64,000 nucleotides of DNA, taken from assembly GCF_031951985.1 (NCBI RefSeq), contig NZ_JAVLVU010000001.1, forward strand, positions 62,001 to 126,000. The letters are read 5' to 3'. The position numbers and the translations under genes were made by a program. The stretch is from Mucilaginibacter terrae. GTDB taxonomy: Bacteria > Bacteroidota > Bacteroidia > Sphingobacteriales > Sphingobacteriaceae. Positions 54,343 to 62,313 of the stretch are shown here, one piece after another; within the stretch, counting starts at the first letter, position 1; each line of letters opens with the position of its first letter. The notes under the pieces were generated by a model. That model had not been told where the DNA came from and ran no database searches. It saw only the letters and a program-made list of their open reading frames with translations.

Positions 54343-55137
54343 ATGTGTTATCATTATTCCCTGACCGCCGACAAATTCGAGATCAGCACGCGTTATGCCC
54401 TTGAAGATGAAGAGACCATTGCGCTGATGAACGACTATGATATCGTTTATCACAATGACGGTTTCGGGCACAGGCCTATGCCGGTCATCACAGCGGATGA
54501 GCCGAACAAGATCCAGCTTTACGACTGGGGACTGATCCCGCACTGGTTTACCCCAAAAGAGGGGGCAGTAGATGCGAAAGGCAACAAACTGACCGCCCTA
54601 CAGCAAGCCCGGGCATTCAGTAATCAAACGCTCAATGCCATCGGTGAGACCGTTTTTGAAAAACCGTCATTCCGCAATTATATTGGTAAAAAGCGTTGTC
54701 TGGTGCCTGCGAACGGTATTTATGAATGGCATCACCTGGACAAGAAGACCAAAATACCGCACTACATATACCTGAAGTCAAAGGAGATTTTTTCATTTGG
54801 CGGGATCTTCAGCCACTGGACCGACCCGGAAACCGGTGAGATCGTTAAGACCTTTTCCATATTGACCAATCCAGCTACACCGTTGATGTCCCGTATCCAT
54901 AACAGTAAGTTGCGCCAACCGTTCATTCTGCAACGGGATGCCGAAGGACGATGGGTCGATAACAATTTAAAAAAAGAAAACATCAAGGAAATGATCCTGC
55001 CTTTGGAAGACACCCACTTCACGGCGCACACCATTTCAAAGCTGATTACTTCACGTTATGAAAGCTCCAATACGCCAGAGGTCATGGAGCCTTATGACTA
55101 TGAAGGATTCAAGAGTTTGGTGGACGATGCGGCTTGA
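54343..55137 (+). CDS. SRAP/HMCES-family SOS response-associated peptidase
   Basis: The 264-residue protein begins MCY, giving the catalytic Cys2 that forms a covalent bond with abasic sites in single-stranded DNA. The conserved glutamate is in NGIYEWHH and the conserved histidine in RIHNSKLRQP; YDWGLIPHW and FRNYIGKKRCLVPANG are further family segments. The family (YedK/HMCES) shields abasic sites during replication. It is divergent from the dinB-dnaE2 operon, sharing its 119-base intergenic region and probably its control. Confidence 0.93.
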   Translation: MCYHYSLTADKFEISTRYALEDEETIALMNDYDIVYHNDGFGHRPMPVITADEPNKIQLYDWGLIPHWFTPKEGAVDAKGNKLTALQQARAFSNQTLNAIGETVFEKPSFRNYIGKKRCLVPANGIYEWHHLDKKTKIPHYIYLKSKEIFSFGGIFSHWTDPETGEIVKTFSILTNPATPLMSRIHNSKLRQPFILQRDAEGRWVDNNLKKENIKEMILPLEDTHFTAHTISKLITSRYESSNTPEVMEPYDYEGFKSLVDDAA

Positions 55138-55151
55138 AAAGACAAATTACA

Positions 55152-55184
55152 TTTGTTTTTACTAAAATTATTAGTATAACTTTG
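55152..55184 (+). promoter_or_regulatory. Promoter with palindromic operator in the spacer (gene at 55201)
   Basis: TTTG at 55152-55155 and TAACTTTG at 55177-55184 form a near-perfect Bacteroidota promoter with a 21-base spacer. The spacer is mostly the palindrome TACTAA-AATTA-TTAGTA (55160-55176), which abuts the -7 box exactly as in the dinB promoter. The start codon is at 55201. Confidence 0.7.
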
Positions 55185-55200
55185 TGGTAAATTCATTGTC

Positions 55201-55674
55201 ATGCAGGAAGAATTCGAAATACAGGACCGCGACGGCCACCACATGGTCTATTGCCGCAAGCGTAACCTAGAGATCCTGGTTACGGAACGGTTCGATATAC
55301 CCGCCTATCCGGAGCACTTCCAACTGGTGTTCGCCAGGATCGACTGGCAGAACCACCCGCCGGTCAGACATTTGAAGGATGATGTGATCGTTTGTTTCGG
55401 TGTCTGCGACTACGACCAGATCGAGTATGAGCCCTATTTCAAACATTTGTTGGTGAGCAACGCAATCGGCGAGTACATGGCCCAGCAATGGTGCCTTGCC
55501 GCTGACGAGCTCATTTATTCGCCGGCTTACCAGAAGAATTTTATCGATAGCATGTCATTAGACCCGGATCAAATGACACCGGAACTGTTGGCCTATGTAA
55601 GCCGTGATCCTGCTGAAGAGCCATTAGATTTTTACACCTGGAAAGAAAAGTACTTAAAGCCTTTTCTTAACTGA
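55201..55674 (+). CDS. Unknown protein, 157 residues, under the palindromic operator
   Basis: The protein (MQEEFEIQDRDGHHMVYCRK...) is acidic and has no membrane helix. Visible segments are RNLEILVTERFDIPAYPEHF, VIVCFGVCDYDQIEYEPYF and a C-terminal DFYTWKEKYLKPFLN. I do not recognise a family. It has a well-formed promoter whose spacer is the same palindrome that precedes dinB, so it is likely a damage-response gene of the island. A second small unknown gene follows after 16 bases. Confidence 0.65.
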   Translation: MQEEFEIQDRDGHHMVYCRKRNLEILVTERFDIPAYPEHFQLVFARIDWQNHPPVRHLKDDVIVCFGVCDYDQIEYEPYFKHLLVSNAIGEYMAQQWCLAADELIYSPAYQKNFIDSMSLDPDQMTPELLAYVSRDPAEEPLDFYTWKEKYLKPFLN

Positions 55675-55690
55675 TATTTAGGAAACGATA

Positions 55691-55981
55691 ATGTTTTCTA
55701 TTGCTATGGAAACCTCGATCTATTTAAAAAAGGTGCTTATATTTCTAAAGCAGGAACTACCGGAAGAATATCGCGGGAGTTTGGAATTTCATAACGATAA
55801 GTTCGTTCTTACTTTGCCAGAGAACGAAGCTTTCCAGTCGAGTTACCAAAGCTTACACGCCCTGATACTAACACAGGTTAACCGTATAAGAGACCGTCAG
55901 ATCGATCTGCACTTTACTATTAAATCAAAATTTCAGGAGCGGGATTTTACAATTATAAGATCAATCGCTTTCGATGCCTGA
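55691..55981 (+). CDS. Unknown small protein, 96 residues
   Basis: The start is 55691 or, perhaps better, the ATG at 55706 (METSIYLKKV). The sequence (FLKQELPEEYRGSLEFHND, VNRIRDRQIDLHFTIKSKF) suggests a small alpha/beta fold, positively charged near the C-terminus. No family is recognised. It lies 16 bases after the 157-residue gene and is probably in its operon. After it come ~220 bases without a gene before the toxin-antitoxin pair. Confidence 0.5.
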   Translation: MFSIAMETSIYLKKVLIFLKQELPEEYRGSLEFHNDKFVLTLPENEAFQSSYQSLHALILTQVNRIRDRQIDLHFTIKSKFQERDFTIIRSIAFDA

Positions 55982-56157
55982 AGGATAACGACCATGGGAG
56001 CGGTGGGGGGGATCAGCATTTGTCCGATGAAGTGTACTGTAGTATCTTACGATATCAAACCCGCCCTCTTTTAACGACATTTCCAACCTATAAAAATAGG
56101 ATTGTCTGCATAGGCACCGGCATGCATATTAAAAATAAGTTCGGGTCGTTTTTAGAA

Positions 56158-56180
56158 AAACTAAAAATTATTTAGATTTG
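56158..56180 (+). promoter_or_regulatory. Promoter and palindrome upstream of higB
   Basis: TAGATTTG at 56173-56180 is a perfect TAnnTTTG -7 box 20 bases before the higB-like start. It overlaps the imperfect palindrome CTAAAAATTATTTAG (56161-56175). The spacing of the half-sites (7 rather than 5) and offset differ from the dinB operator, so it is more likely the autoregulatory site of the HigA antitoxin. Confidence 0.45.
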
Positions 56181-56200
56181 CTAAAACAAATTCAGGTAAC

Positions 56201-56494
56201 ATGGTCGTTATCAGCTATGGAACATTACGAGATTTTTTTGAGAAACACGCTGATTCGAAAGATGCACTCAATAACTGGTACCGATTGGTGGAGCAGGCAG
56301 ACTGGGCAAATTTTCATGAGATCAAAGCCATGTTCAATACCGTAGATGCCGTGGGAAACGACCGTTTCGTTTTCGACATCAGGGGAAATCACTACCGTAT
56401 AGTGGCCATGATCTTCTTCGACATCAGAACTGTTTACATCCGTTTTGTGGGAACTCATAAAGCGTATGACAAGATCGATTGCACTACGATCTGA
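56201..56494 (+). CDS. higB: HigB-family type II toxin
   Basis: The 97-residue protein matches the HigB mRNA-interferase family closely: YGTLRDFFEKHADSKDALNN, WYRLVEQADWANFHEIKAMF, VFDIRGNHYRIVAMI and VYIRFVGTHKAYDKID. These toxins cleave mRNA at the ribosome and are neutralised by the HigA antitoxin encoded 68 bases downstream. Toxin-first order is usual for higBA. On a conjugative element the pair probably serves stable maintenance. Confidence 0.9.
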   Translation: MVVISYGTLRDFFEKHADSKDALNNWYRLVEQADWANFHEIKAMFNTVDAVGNDRFVFDIRGNHYRIVAMIFFDIRTVYIRFVGTHKAYDKIDCTTI

Positions 56495-56562
56495 GCAATA
56501 GTGCACCATAAACCGTCTATGGAAAAGACGAGAAAAACTTTAAGAATCTTTTTATCAAGACG

Positions 56563-56931
56563 ATGAAGAACGAGATAAAAAGCGACGCTGATTATCAGCA
56601 AGTAATGACGAAGATCGATGGCCTGATGGCCAAAGGAAGTGCAAATGTTACTCAAGACGAATTGAGCGAGATCAGAACGCTGGCCCAACAAGCACAAGCA
56701 TTTGAGCAGGCTAAATATGTCATTGATGCACCTACCACATTGATAGGTATGGTCGAGATGCGCATGTTCGAGATGAAATTAAAGCAACGTGACCTGGCAC
56801 AAAAGCTCAACATCAGTGATGCCAAGCTGTCGTTGATCATGAATGGAAAACAAAGGCCAGGTGTAGATTTCTTGAAAGCGGTCTATCAGCAGTTGCATAT
56901 CGATGCCGGCTTTTTGCTGGAACATGCGTAA
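56563..56931 (+). CDS. higA: HigA-family antitoxin, HTH domain
   Basis: The 122-residue protein has a helical N-terminal part (DADYQQVMTKIDGLMAKGSA) and a C-terminal XRE helix-turn-helix (LKQRDLAQKLNISDAKLSLI, MNGKQRPGVDFLKAVYQQL), the layout of HigA antitoxins. It binds the HigB toxin and usually represses its own promoter, here probably at the palindrome near 56161-56175. The 68-base gap from higB is longer than usual, but no other gene fits between. Confidence 0.88.
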   Translation: MKNEIKSDADYQQVMTKIDGLMAKGSANVTQDELSEIRTLAQQAQAFEQAKYVIDAPTTLIGMVEMRMFEMKLKQRDLAQKLNISDAKLSLIMNGKQRPGVDFLKAVYQQLHIDAGFLLEHA

Positions 56932-56958
56932 CTGTAAGAAAAAACTCGAACCGCCAAA

Positions 56959-57429
56959 TCATAAATCTAATCTTAATTCCCTCCAGTCAAGAGGATGGGC
57001 TGGTATGTTCTTCGGTGTTCCAGATATTTCCCAAAGTTTCAGTTCCTCTTTTAAAAACCTGATAATGCGGCGTAAACCTATATCATGGTAGGTAAAGACA
57101 GCGATTATGCCATTTTCATTCAACCAGTCTTGCTCATAACCTTGCGGTGTTAGTGGTTGAATGATCACATCTTCATCCCAGTCTAAGTCAAAGCCTAAAC
57201 TAAAACCTGATGTTTCCTGTAAGAGTGGCTGGACAGCAGGTTCGTCCAGCTCAGATGTCAGGCGAAAATAGGCGGAGGGGTAGTGCCCGCCATCCGTCAA
57301 CATGATCTCAGCTTTTACAAGCGCCCTGTTGTTAAGGGCCAATGCATTTTCTGTCATCAATCGAACAAAGCTCAACCATTGCTTGTCGCTGATGAAGGGG
57401 AGCGGATTGATCTTATGAAGTACTGTCAT
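56959..57429 (-). CDS. Hypothetical protein, 156 residues
   Basis: The protein begins MTVLHKINPLPFISDKQWLS and contains SGFSLGFDLDWDEDVIIQPL, NGIIAVFTYHDIGLRRIIRF and a final DWRELRLDL. It is acidic and soluble by appearance, with no recognised domain. It converges on higA (27-base gap) and is separated from the upstream 256-residue gene by a terminator hairpin, so it may have its own promoter. Confidence 0.6.
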   Translation of the reverse strand: MTVLHKINPLPFISDKQWLSFVRLMTENALALNNRALVKAEIMLTDGGHYPSAYFRLTSELDEPAVQPLLQETSGFSLGFDLDWDEDVIIQPLTPQGYEQDWLNENGIIAVFTYHDIGLRRIIRFLKEELKLWEISGTPKNIPAHPLDWRELRLDL

Positions 57430-57444
57430 CGCTTTAAATTTTAA

Positions 57445-57471
57445 AGGAACGGATCACCAGGACCCGTTCCT
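57445..57471 (-). terminator. Terminator after the 256-residue gene
   Basis: AGGAACGG (57445-57452) pairs with CCGTTCCT (57464-57471), an 8-bp perfect stem with an 11-base loop, followed on the minus strand by TTAAAATTTAAA. It probably ends the long minus-strand tra transcript. Confidence 0.6.
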
Positions 57472-57479
57472 GAACTTTT

Positions 57480-58250
57480 TTAAACACTCATTCCTTTTTT
57501 ACGCGTCTGCTTTTTTGCCGGCAGGTCCTCCTTGGCCTGCTCGCTTTGCTGTAACTTTTTATTGGTTTTCGATTCGGGTTCCAGCAACAATTCCCGTTTG
57601 ATCTTTTTCATGCTATCATCGTAGAGGTCGATCGTTTTAAACTGCGGGTTGGCTGCGATATAATACTTGGTATCCTTGCCGTCTTCCGCAACAGTTACCT
57701 GTTGTGCATTGCCTTTTTTCAAAGAGCGTAATAGATTTTCCTGGCTTTGCGGGTTATCCATTTCTTTGATGCCAATACCGCTGATCACTTTCTTCACATC
57801 GAAGCCGTAGTTTTCGTGATAGTGTTTAAGCTTCATATTCCCTTTTTCGGTCAGATTATCTTTATCCAAAGCAACCCAGGCCTGATATTTCTGCCCCTCC
57901 AGGTTGTATAACTGTTTGTGAACCGCACGGCCTTCCATTAGGTTAAAGGCTTCTTTAGCGGTTATGCCGCTGCCTTTATTAATGAAAAAACTTTGTTTCA
58001 GGTCTTTGGCCGGATCATTCTGATGCGGGATATTCGCATCATACTTATTGAAAAAGTACATTTCATGATTATCACCTGCTTTGAAGTGCAACGTGTAATC
58101 AATTGCCTTCTGGTTGAACTCATGACGGGTTTGAAGATTGAACTCCGGAGATCTCGCGGCAATCTGTTTTTCCAGGTCTGCATTTAAGCTTTCGCCAAAC
58201 CCCAGGTTCAGCAAGCTTTTTTTCAAAAATTCTGCATTTTCGGTATTCAT
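57480..58250 (-). CDS. Conjugative-element protein with DUF3945/DUF4099-like character
   Basis: This 256-residue protein (MNTENAEFLKKSLLNLGFGE...) contains QIAARSPEFNLQTRHEF, YFFNKYDANI, FNLMEGRAVHKQL, YQAWVALDKDNLTEKGNMKL and a lysine-rich C-terminal tail ending KKQTRKKGMSV. These resemble the DUF3945/DUF4099 family encoded beside tra genes on Bacteroidota elements, as far as I recall. It lies downstream of traM on the same strand and is followed by a terminator. Its function is not known. Confidence 0.65.
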   Translation of the reverse strand: MNTENAEFLKKSLLNLGFGESLNADLEKQIAARSPEFNLQTRHEFNQKAIDYTLHFKAGDNHEMYFFNKYDANIPHQNDPAKDLKQSFFINKGSGITAKEAFNLMEGRAVHKQLYNLEGQKYQAWVALDKDNLTEKGNMKLKHYHENYGFDVKKVISGIGIKEMDNPQSQENLLRSLKKGNAQQVTVAEDGKDTKYYIAANPQFKTIDLYDDSMKKIKRELLLEPESKTNKKLQQSEQAKEDLPAKKQTRKKGMSV

Positions 58251-58315
58251 CGTTACTTAGTTATATGTTATAAAATTGATTGGTTTCGTTACTTAGAACT
58301 GCCTACTGTTTGAAC

Positions 58316-59446
58316 TTACTTGTTGATCTTAAGCAGTACGGGATACTGATCATCTAATTTTACCTTGATCTTCCTGATCTTTTTGCTGAACAAGCCTTTT
58401 GCGGCATTAACGCCACCGGCTGCCGCCTGGGAAGCTATAGATTGATCCATACTCAGGATCTGCATGTTTTGCAACGCCGTATTGGCATTGGAACCAACCT
58501 CGGCACTTAGTTCCGCTTCAGGCGCGGGTATGCCGGGCATGCCATCCAGGCTATACACGATCAGATCTACAGGTACAATTTGCTGGTCTAAACGAATATT
58601 GCTGATACGGATAACTAACCTTTGATTGGTAACCTGTGCGGTCCCGTAGACCTCTTGCCCGATTGGGAAATGTTGCCCTTTCAGCGTTACGCTATCAGTC
58701 AGTTTTAACCGGACGGCACCGCCGTCACGCACTTTTTGTTTGCCATCGATAGTCGCGGCAATTGCTTTAAAAGGCTTTTCTGTCTTCCTGACGCTTTTCT
58801 TTTCCGTAGCATTTTCGGGGTTTTGAATATTTTGTATCTGCGTCAGCATTTTGCTCAACTGTTTCATTTCAGGATCAGCCTCTGCACCCGCGCTGTTCAT
58901 GCTTTTCATCATCTTCGACAGCCGTTTAACATCTGCATTACTCTCCTGAGTCTGTGAACCACCACCTGAATAACGTGTTTGTTCCGGCTGATCGATCTGG
59001 CTAGTGATCTGTGCGAGCTTTGCTTTGATCTGCACTTCATTGGCTTCGGCACTGTTTGCAGTTGCTTCCGATGTTACGTTGGTGTTAAACTTTATGGAAG
59101 AATCCTTCGAGGCCGGGTTTGTGCCATCAAATCCTAAAGCTTGGGTAAAGGCGGGACTTATGCCATCGGCATTCAATTCCACCGAATCCTTTTTAGCGGT
59201 TTGATAGATACCCATCTTATCCTTTTCTTTCTCGTCTTTGAACTGTGCCTGTGGTAAGGTAGTATTTAACCCGTTTGCCAGGTTATTTACGTTGGTACCA
59301 TCGTGGTGACGGCCACCACCTAAGGCCCAAAACGCCATAAGGAGAAAGGGAACGATAAGTACAGGTATCATCACCATGAACTTGCGTTCTTTTATAAAAT
59401 CCGGTGTATGCAGCGGCAGTTGACCGCCTTTAGCTGTTGCTTCCAT
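58316..59446 (-). CDS. traM: Conjugative transposon protein TraM
   Basis: The 376-residue protein has one membrane helix near residues 27-44 (FMVMIPVLIVPFLLMAFWALGG), a long low-complexity periplasmic linker and a conserved C-terminal domain (IRDGGAVRLKLTDSVTLKGQ, VYGTAQVTNQRLVIRISNIR, GKGLFSKKIRKIKVKL-like end). This is the layout of Bacteroidota TraM, functionally comparable to VirB10, a core component of the mating-pair channel spanning inner and outer membranes. It follows traL after 6 bases on the same strand. Confidence 0.9.
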   Translation of the reverse strand: MEATAKGGQLPLHTPDFIKERKFMVMIPVLIVPFLLMAFWALGGGRHHDGTNVNNLANGLNTTLPQAQFKDEKEKDKMGIYQTAKKDSVELNADGISPAFTQALGFDGTNPASKDSSIKFNTNVTSEATANSAEANEVQIKAKLAQITSQIDQPEQTRYSGGGSQTQESNADVKRLSKMMKSMNSAGAEADPEMKQLSKMLTQIQNIQNPENATEKKSVRKTEKPFKAIAATIDGKQKVRDGGAVRLKLTDSVTLKGQHFPIGQEVYGTAQVTNQRLVIRISNIRLDQQIVPVDLIVYSLDGMPGIPAPEAELSAEVGSNANTALQNMQILSMDQSIASQAAAGGVNAAKGLFSKKIRKIKVKLDDQYPVLLKINK

Positions 59447-59452
59447 GATCTG

Positions 59453-59794
59453 TTATTTAATCGTTAATGAATCAGTGAGTTGTTTTTGGCCGTTTTGCGG
59501 TATAGGCAAATCTGATGGTTGCCCGATGTGAGCCGCACTATACGGTACTTTACTTTGTTTTGAAAAAGCATTAAAAGGTCCGTTAAGCGTGCTTAATAAC
59601 CAGGTTATTATAGACACAGTAACCAAACCTAAAATCCATCTTTGTTGCCTTTTAGAAAATCCATTGAACCATAAGTTGATCGCCGTTGCCAAACGCTTCT
59701 TTAAATGAAGGATGGCATTAGCAATAGCCGCTGCCGCCCGATCTGATGCCGGGTTTTCGGTGGCATGTGTGTTTTTATCTTTGAAAAACTTCAT
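59453..59794 (-). CDS. traL: Conjugative transposon protein TraL (DUF3989-like)
   Basis: The 113-residue protein has one membrane helix (QRWILGLVTVSIITWLLSTL) after a basic cytoplasmic segment (HLKKRLATAINLWFNGFSKR) and a short proline-rich periplasmic tail. Size, topology and position between traK and traM fit TraL of Bacteroidota conjugative elements. Its gene lies 2 bases after traK and 6 bases before traM. Confidence 0.8.
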   Translation of the reverse strand: MKFFKDKNTHATENPASDRAAAAIANAILHLKKRLATAINLWFNGFSKRQQRWILGLVTVSIITWLLSTLNGPFNAFSKQSKVPYSAAHIGQPSDLPIPQNGQKQLTDSLTIK

Positions 59795-59796
59795 GG

Positions 59797-60414
59797 CTAT
59801 GGTCGTTGAATGGTCGTGTCCTTGTTAGCTATCGTTTCCCAATGCTGGATCAGGAAACCGTGCGGATTGTTATCGGAACGGGTAACGTTCCTTAAATAGC
59901 CCTGGGTGATCAAACTCCGGTTTACCGTAGATGTGGACCGGATCAGTTTTTGGGTCGCATAACATTTGAAATAGTAAGGGTATTGGTTGATGTCCAGTCG
60001 AACGCTATCGACAATGACCTGCTGAGAAATATTACCGGAGATCAAGTTGTTATAGTAACTCTTTTCCTTTAAGTCATTATACTGATTCTTGGCGCTTTCA
60101 TCAGCCAGGTAAAGCGCTTTACTGATGTTGGCGTTGATCACTTTTTCATCCGGGTCGAGTGTAAAGAAGTAATGATGAAACATAGAGATGTGATCTTTAG
60201 CCTCCACCGGGATGTTATCTTTTCGGTCCGCAGCAAATGCTTCCAACGCTTTTCCATTAGCGAGAATATAGATATGCCGGCCAGCCATATCGGCTGCCTG
60301 ATAGCTCTTGTACATGGCAAAACAAGAGATCACCATACACGCTGCGATCAGCAGGTAGGTAAATATTTTGACGTGTTTAAAAGCCGTTTCGATGTTTTTG
60401 AGATGTGTGAACAT
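59797..60414 (-). CDS. traK: Conjugative transposon protein TraK
   Basis: This 205-residue protein starts MFTHLKNIETAFKHVKIFTY with one N-terminal membrane helix (YLLIAACMVISCFAMYKSY) and a periplasmic domain with FHHYFFTLDPDEKVINANIS and DINQYPYYFKCYATQKLIR, matching TraK of Bacteroidota elements, which is comparable to VirB8, an assembly factor of the type IV secretion channel. It is placed between traJ and traL in the conserved order. Confidence 0.92.
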   Translation of the reverse strand: MFTHLKNIETAFKHVKIFTYLLIAACMVISCFAMYKSYQAADMAGRHIYILANGKALEAFAADRKDNIPVEAKDHISMFHHYFFTLDPDEKVINANISKALYLADESAKNQYNDLKEKSYYNNLISGNISQQVIVDSVRLDINQYPYYFKCYATQKLIRSTSTVNRSLITQGYLRNVTRSDNNPHGFLIQHWETIANKDTTIQRP

Positions 60415-60432
60415 GATCCTCGAGTTTTAATT

Positions 60433-61644
60433 TTATGATTCTTGTTTACCAGCGATGCGTTGTGCCTGGAGGTCATTTGCCTTAGGTGATGCACTTTGCC
60501 CGGCACTATTCCAGCCCTTCATAAAGTTACCCGGCGCATTAACGAGGTTGAGTGCCCCGCTTGCCATCCGGCTACCCACCGCGGATCCAGCCTGCATAGA
60601 CGTATTGGATGCCATGGTGACCATCGAATTGACCTTTTGCAATAAGCCGTTGCCGCCACCTGCATTTACAATATAATTGGCTACGCTGGGCACGGTGAAA
60701 TAGCCGATAATACCGATGATCAGGAAGATGAGATAGGCAGTGTCAGTCGAACTAAAGAAAGTATCACCAGCGGTTTGTACCTGGGAAATGTCCAGCTTAA
60801 GCATGTTTTCCTGTACTTTTCCGATGATAGCCCCGAAGATGTTAGACACTGGTAGCCATAAGAATACATTGATGTATTTGGCCAGCCAAACTGTCAACGT
60901 ATGCTGGAAACCATCAAAGACAGCAAGGCCAAAAACTATCGGGCCTAAAATGGCCAGTATGATCAGGTAAAACGTTCGGATAGTGTTGATACAAAGGGCA
61001 GCTGCTTCAAAAAGGACCTGCAAAACTTCGCTCATCCATTGCTTTACAGTATTGCGAAAGTTATAGGATGCTTTGGCCATCGCGAATTTTACATCATTAC
61101 CGATACTGGAAAGCATACCTTCGCCGTCTCCTGTTTTATCATCGGGATGTGTGTATTTATACCACTTATCCCTGTCTCCATCACCATCAGTACCCACGTA
61201 CATCTGCCATGTATTCGTTTTTTCCACTGCTTCCTGTTTGGCTTTTAACAGCGCTGCGATAGCAGCATCTGAGTTTTTGACCATTCCGCCTGTGGCATTT
61301 ACTGTAGGCTGCATGATCCCGTTCACCACGGCGATCACCGTTGGAAATAACAGAATGGCTAAACCCAATCCGAAAGGTCTTAAGAGCGGGTAAAAGTCGA
61401 TAGGCTCGGCACTGGCGATCTGCCGCCAAACACGGCTGCCGATATACCCTAAGGCACCAAACCCGGCGATAGCCCTGCCAACACCGACCAGCTGGCTGCA
61501 CATAGGCAGCATGTCGTTGTAAACCTGATTGAGCGTGCCTTGTAACCCCTGTATGTCGCCTGACAAGCCCTCGGCTTTGGAAAGTCCGGGCAAAGCAATA
61601 GCGGTAACCGCGATCATCGCGGCTATCAAATGTTTCCTTTTCAT
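60433..61644 (-). CDS. traJ: Conjugative transposon protein TraJ
   Basis: The 403-residue protein has a signal sequence (ending LSKAEG) and multiple membrane helices, including IDFYPLLRPFGLGLAILLFPTVI, TFYLIILAILGPIVFGLAVF and LIFLIIGIIGYFTVPSVANYI. The VWRQIASAEPIDFYPLLRP region and the C-terminal Ala/Gly/Met-rich tail are typical of TraJ, the polytopic VirB6-like inner-membrane part of the mating channel. It sits between the TraI/VirB5-like triplet and traK. Confidence 0.92.
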   Translation of the reverse strand: MKRKHLIAAMIAVTAIALPGLSKAEGLSGDIQGLQGTLNQVYNDMLPMCSQLVGVGRAIAGFGALGYIGSRVWRQIASAEPIDFYPLLRPFGLGLAILLFPTVIAVVNGIMQPTVNATGGMVKNSDAAIAALLKAKQEAVEKTNTWQMYVGTDGDGDRDKWYKYTHPDDKTGDGEGMLSSIGNDVKFAMAKASYNFRNTVKQWMSEVLQVLFEAAALCINTIRTFYLIILAILGPIVFGLAVFDGFQHTLTVWLAKYINVFLWLPVSNIFGAIIGKVQENMLKLDISQVQTAGDTFFSSTDTAYLIFLIIGIIGYFTVPSVANYIVNAGGGNGLLQKVNSMVTMASNTSMQAGSAVGSRMASGALNLVNAPGNFMKGWNSAGQSASPKANDLQAQRIAGKQES

Positions 61645-61655
61645 ATAGATCTGAA

Positions 61656-62303
61656 TTAGTTGTTTATCCCGTAAAGTTGTTTTACCGTTTGGATTTCGCC
61701 CTTTTCTCTCGTCCGTTGCAAGCTAAGCATGATGCCCTGCCGGTTGAAATACCGAAGAAATTGCAGCTTATCGGTGCTGCCGGTGTAGATACGGTCGATG
61801 GCTTTGATCCGTTCATCGTCGCTCATCCGAAGCTTGGTCGCCGTGAGGATGTTGGCCAGTTCACTTAGATCATTAAGGCTTTGTTTAACTAAGCGGGAGT
61901 AAACGGTGCCCATGTAATCCAGTTCTTTCGCATTGAAACTCCCGCTTTTCTTAAATTTAGTAAAGGCCGCCTTATATTCATTTAGTAAACTGGCTTGCTG
62001 GCTTACTATTTCTGCAACCCGGCCATAGTTCCGAACCACCGGACTTACCTGTAAAAGGCCATTGAGGTAGACGCTATGCAAGCTAAAATTCCCTTTAGCT
62101 AAGGAAGATACGGTACCATACCCTTGCTCGTAGATCTGATAGCCGGTCTTCATATCGGCAAGAATACTTTTCAGCTGGGTCAGCTTCTCGATATTCAATA
62201 ATAATTGCTGCATTTCCTGGCCCTGCGCATTAGCCGTTTTGGAAAAGCTGATTGAAATAAAGAGCAAAACCGTAGTGGTTAATCCTATGATGTGTTCTTT
62301 CAT
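61656..62303 (-). CDS. TraI/VirB5-like conjugation protein, paralogue 1
   Basis: The 215-residue protein has a signal peptide (ending KTANAQG), long amphipathic helices (LLLNIEKLTQLKSILADMKT, GYQIYEQGYGTVSSLAKGNF) and a C-terminus with SLQRTREKGEIQTVKQLYGIN. It shares length, order and C-terminal pattern with the next two genes. Such periplasmic helical proteins directly upstream of traJ are called TraI in Bacteroidota elements and resemble VirB5. It ends 11 bases before... the traJ start on the same strand. Confidence 0.7.
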   Translation of the reverse strand: MKEHIIGLTTTVLLFISISFSKTANAQGQEMQQLLLNIEKLTQLKSILADMKTGYQIYEQGYGTVSSLAKGNFSLHSVYLNGLLQVSPVVRNYGRVAEIVSQQASLLNEYKAAFTKFKKSGSFNAKELDYMGTVYSRLVKQSLNDLSELANILTATKLRMSDDERIKAIDRIYTGSTDKLQFLRYFNRQGIMLSLQRTREKGEIQTVKQLYGINN

Positions 62304-62313
62304 AATTCACAGT

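Noticed and set aside
56161..56175. Palindrome CTAAAAATTATTTAG as a third copy of the damage operator
   Set aside because: Half-site spacing is 7 instead of 5 and its register to the -7 box differs; autoregulation by the HigA antitoxin explains it better.
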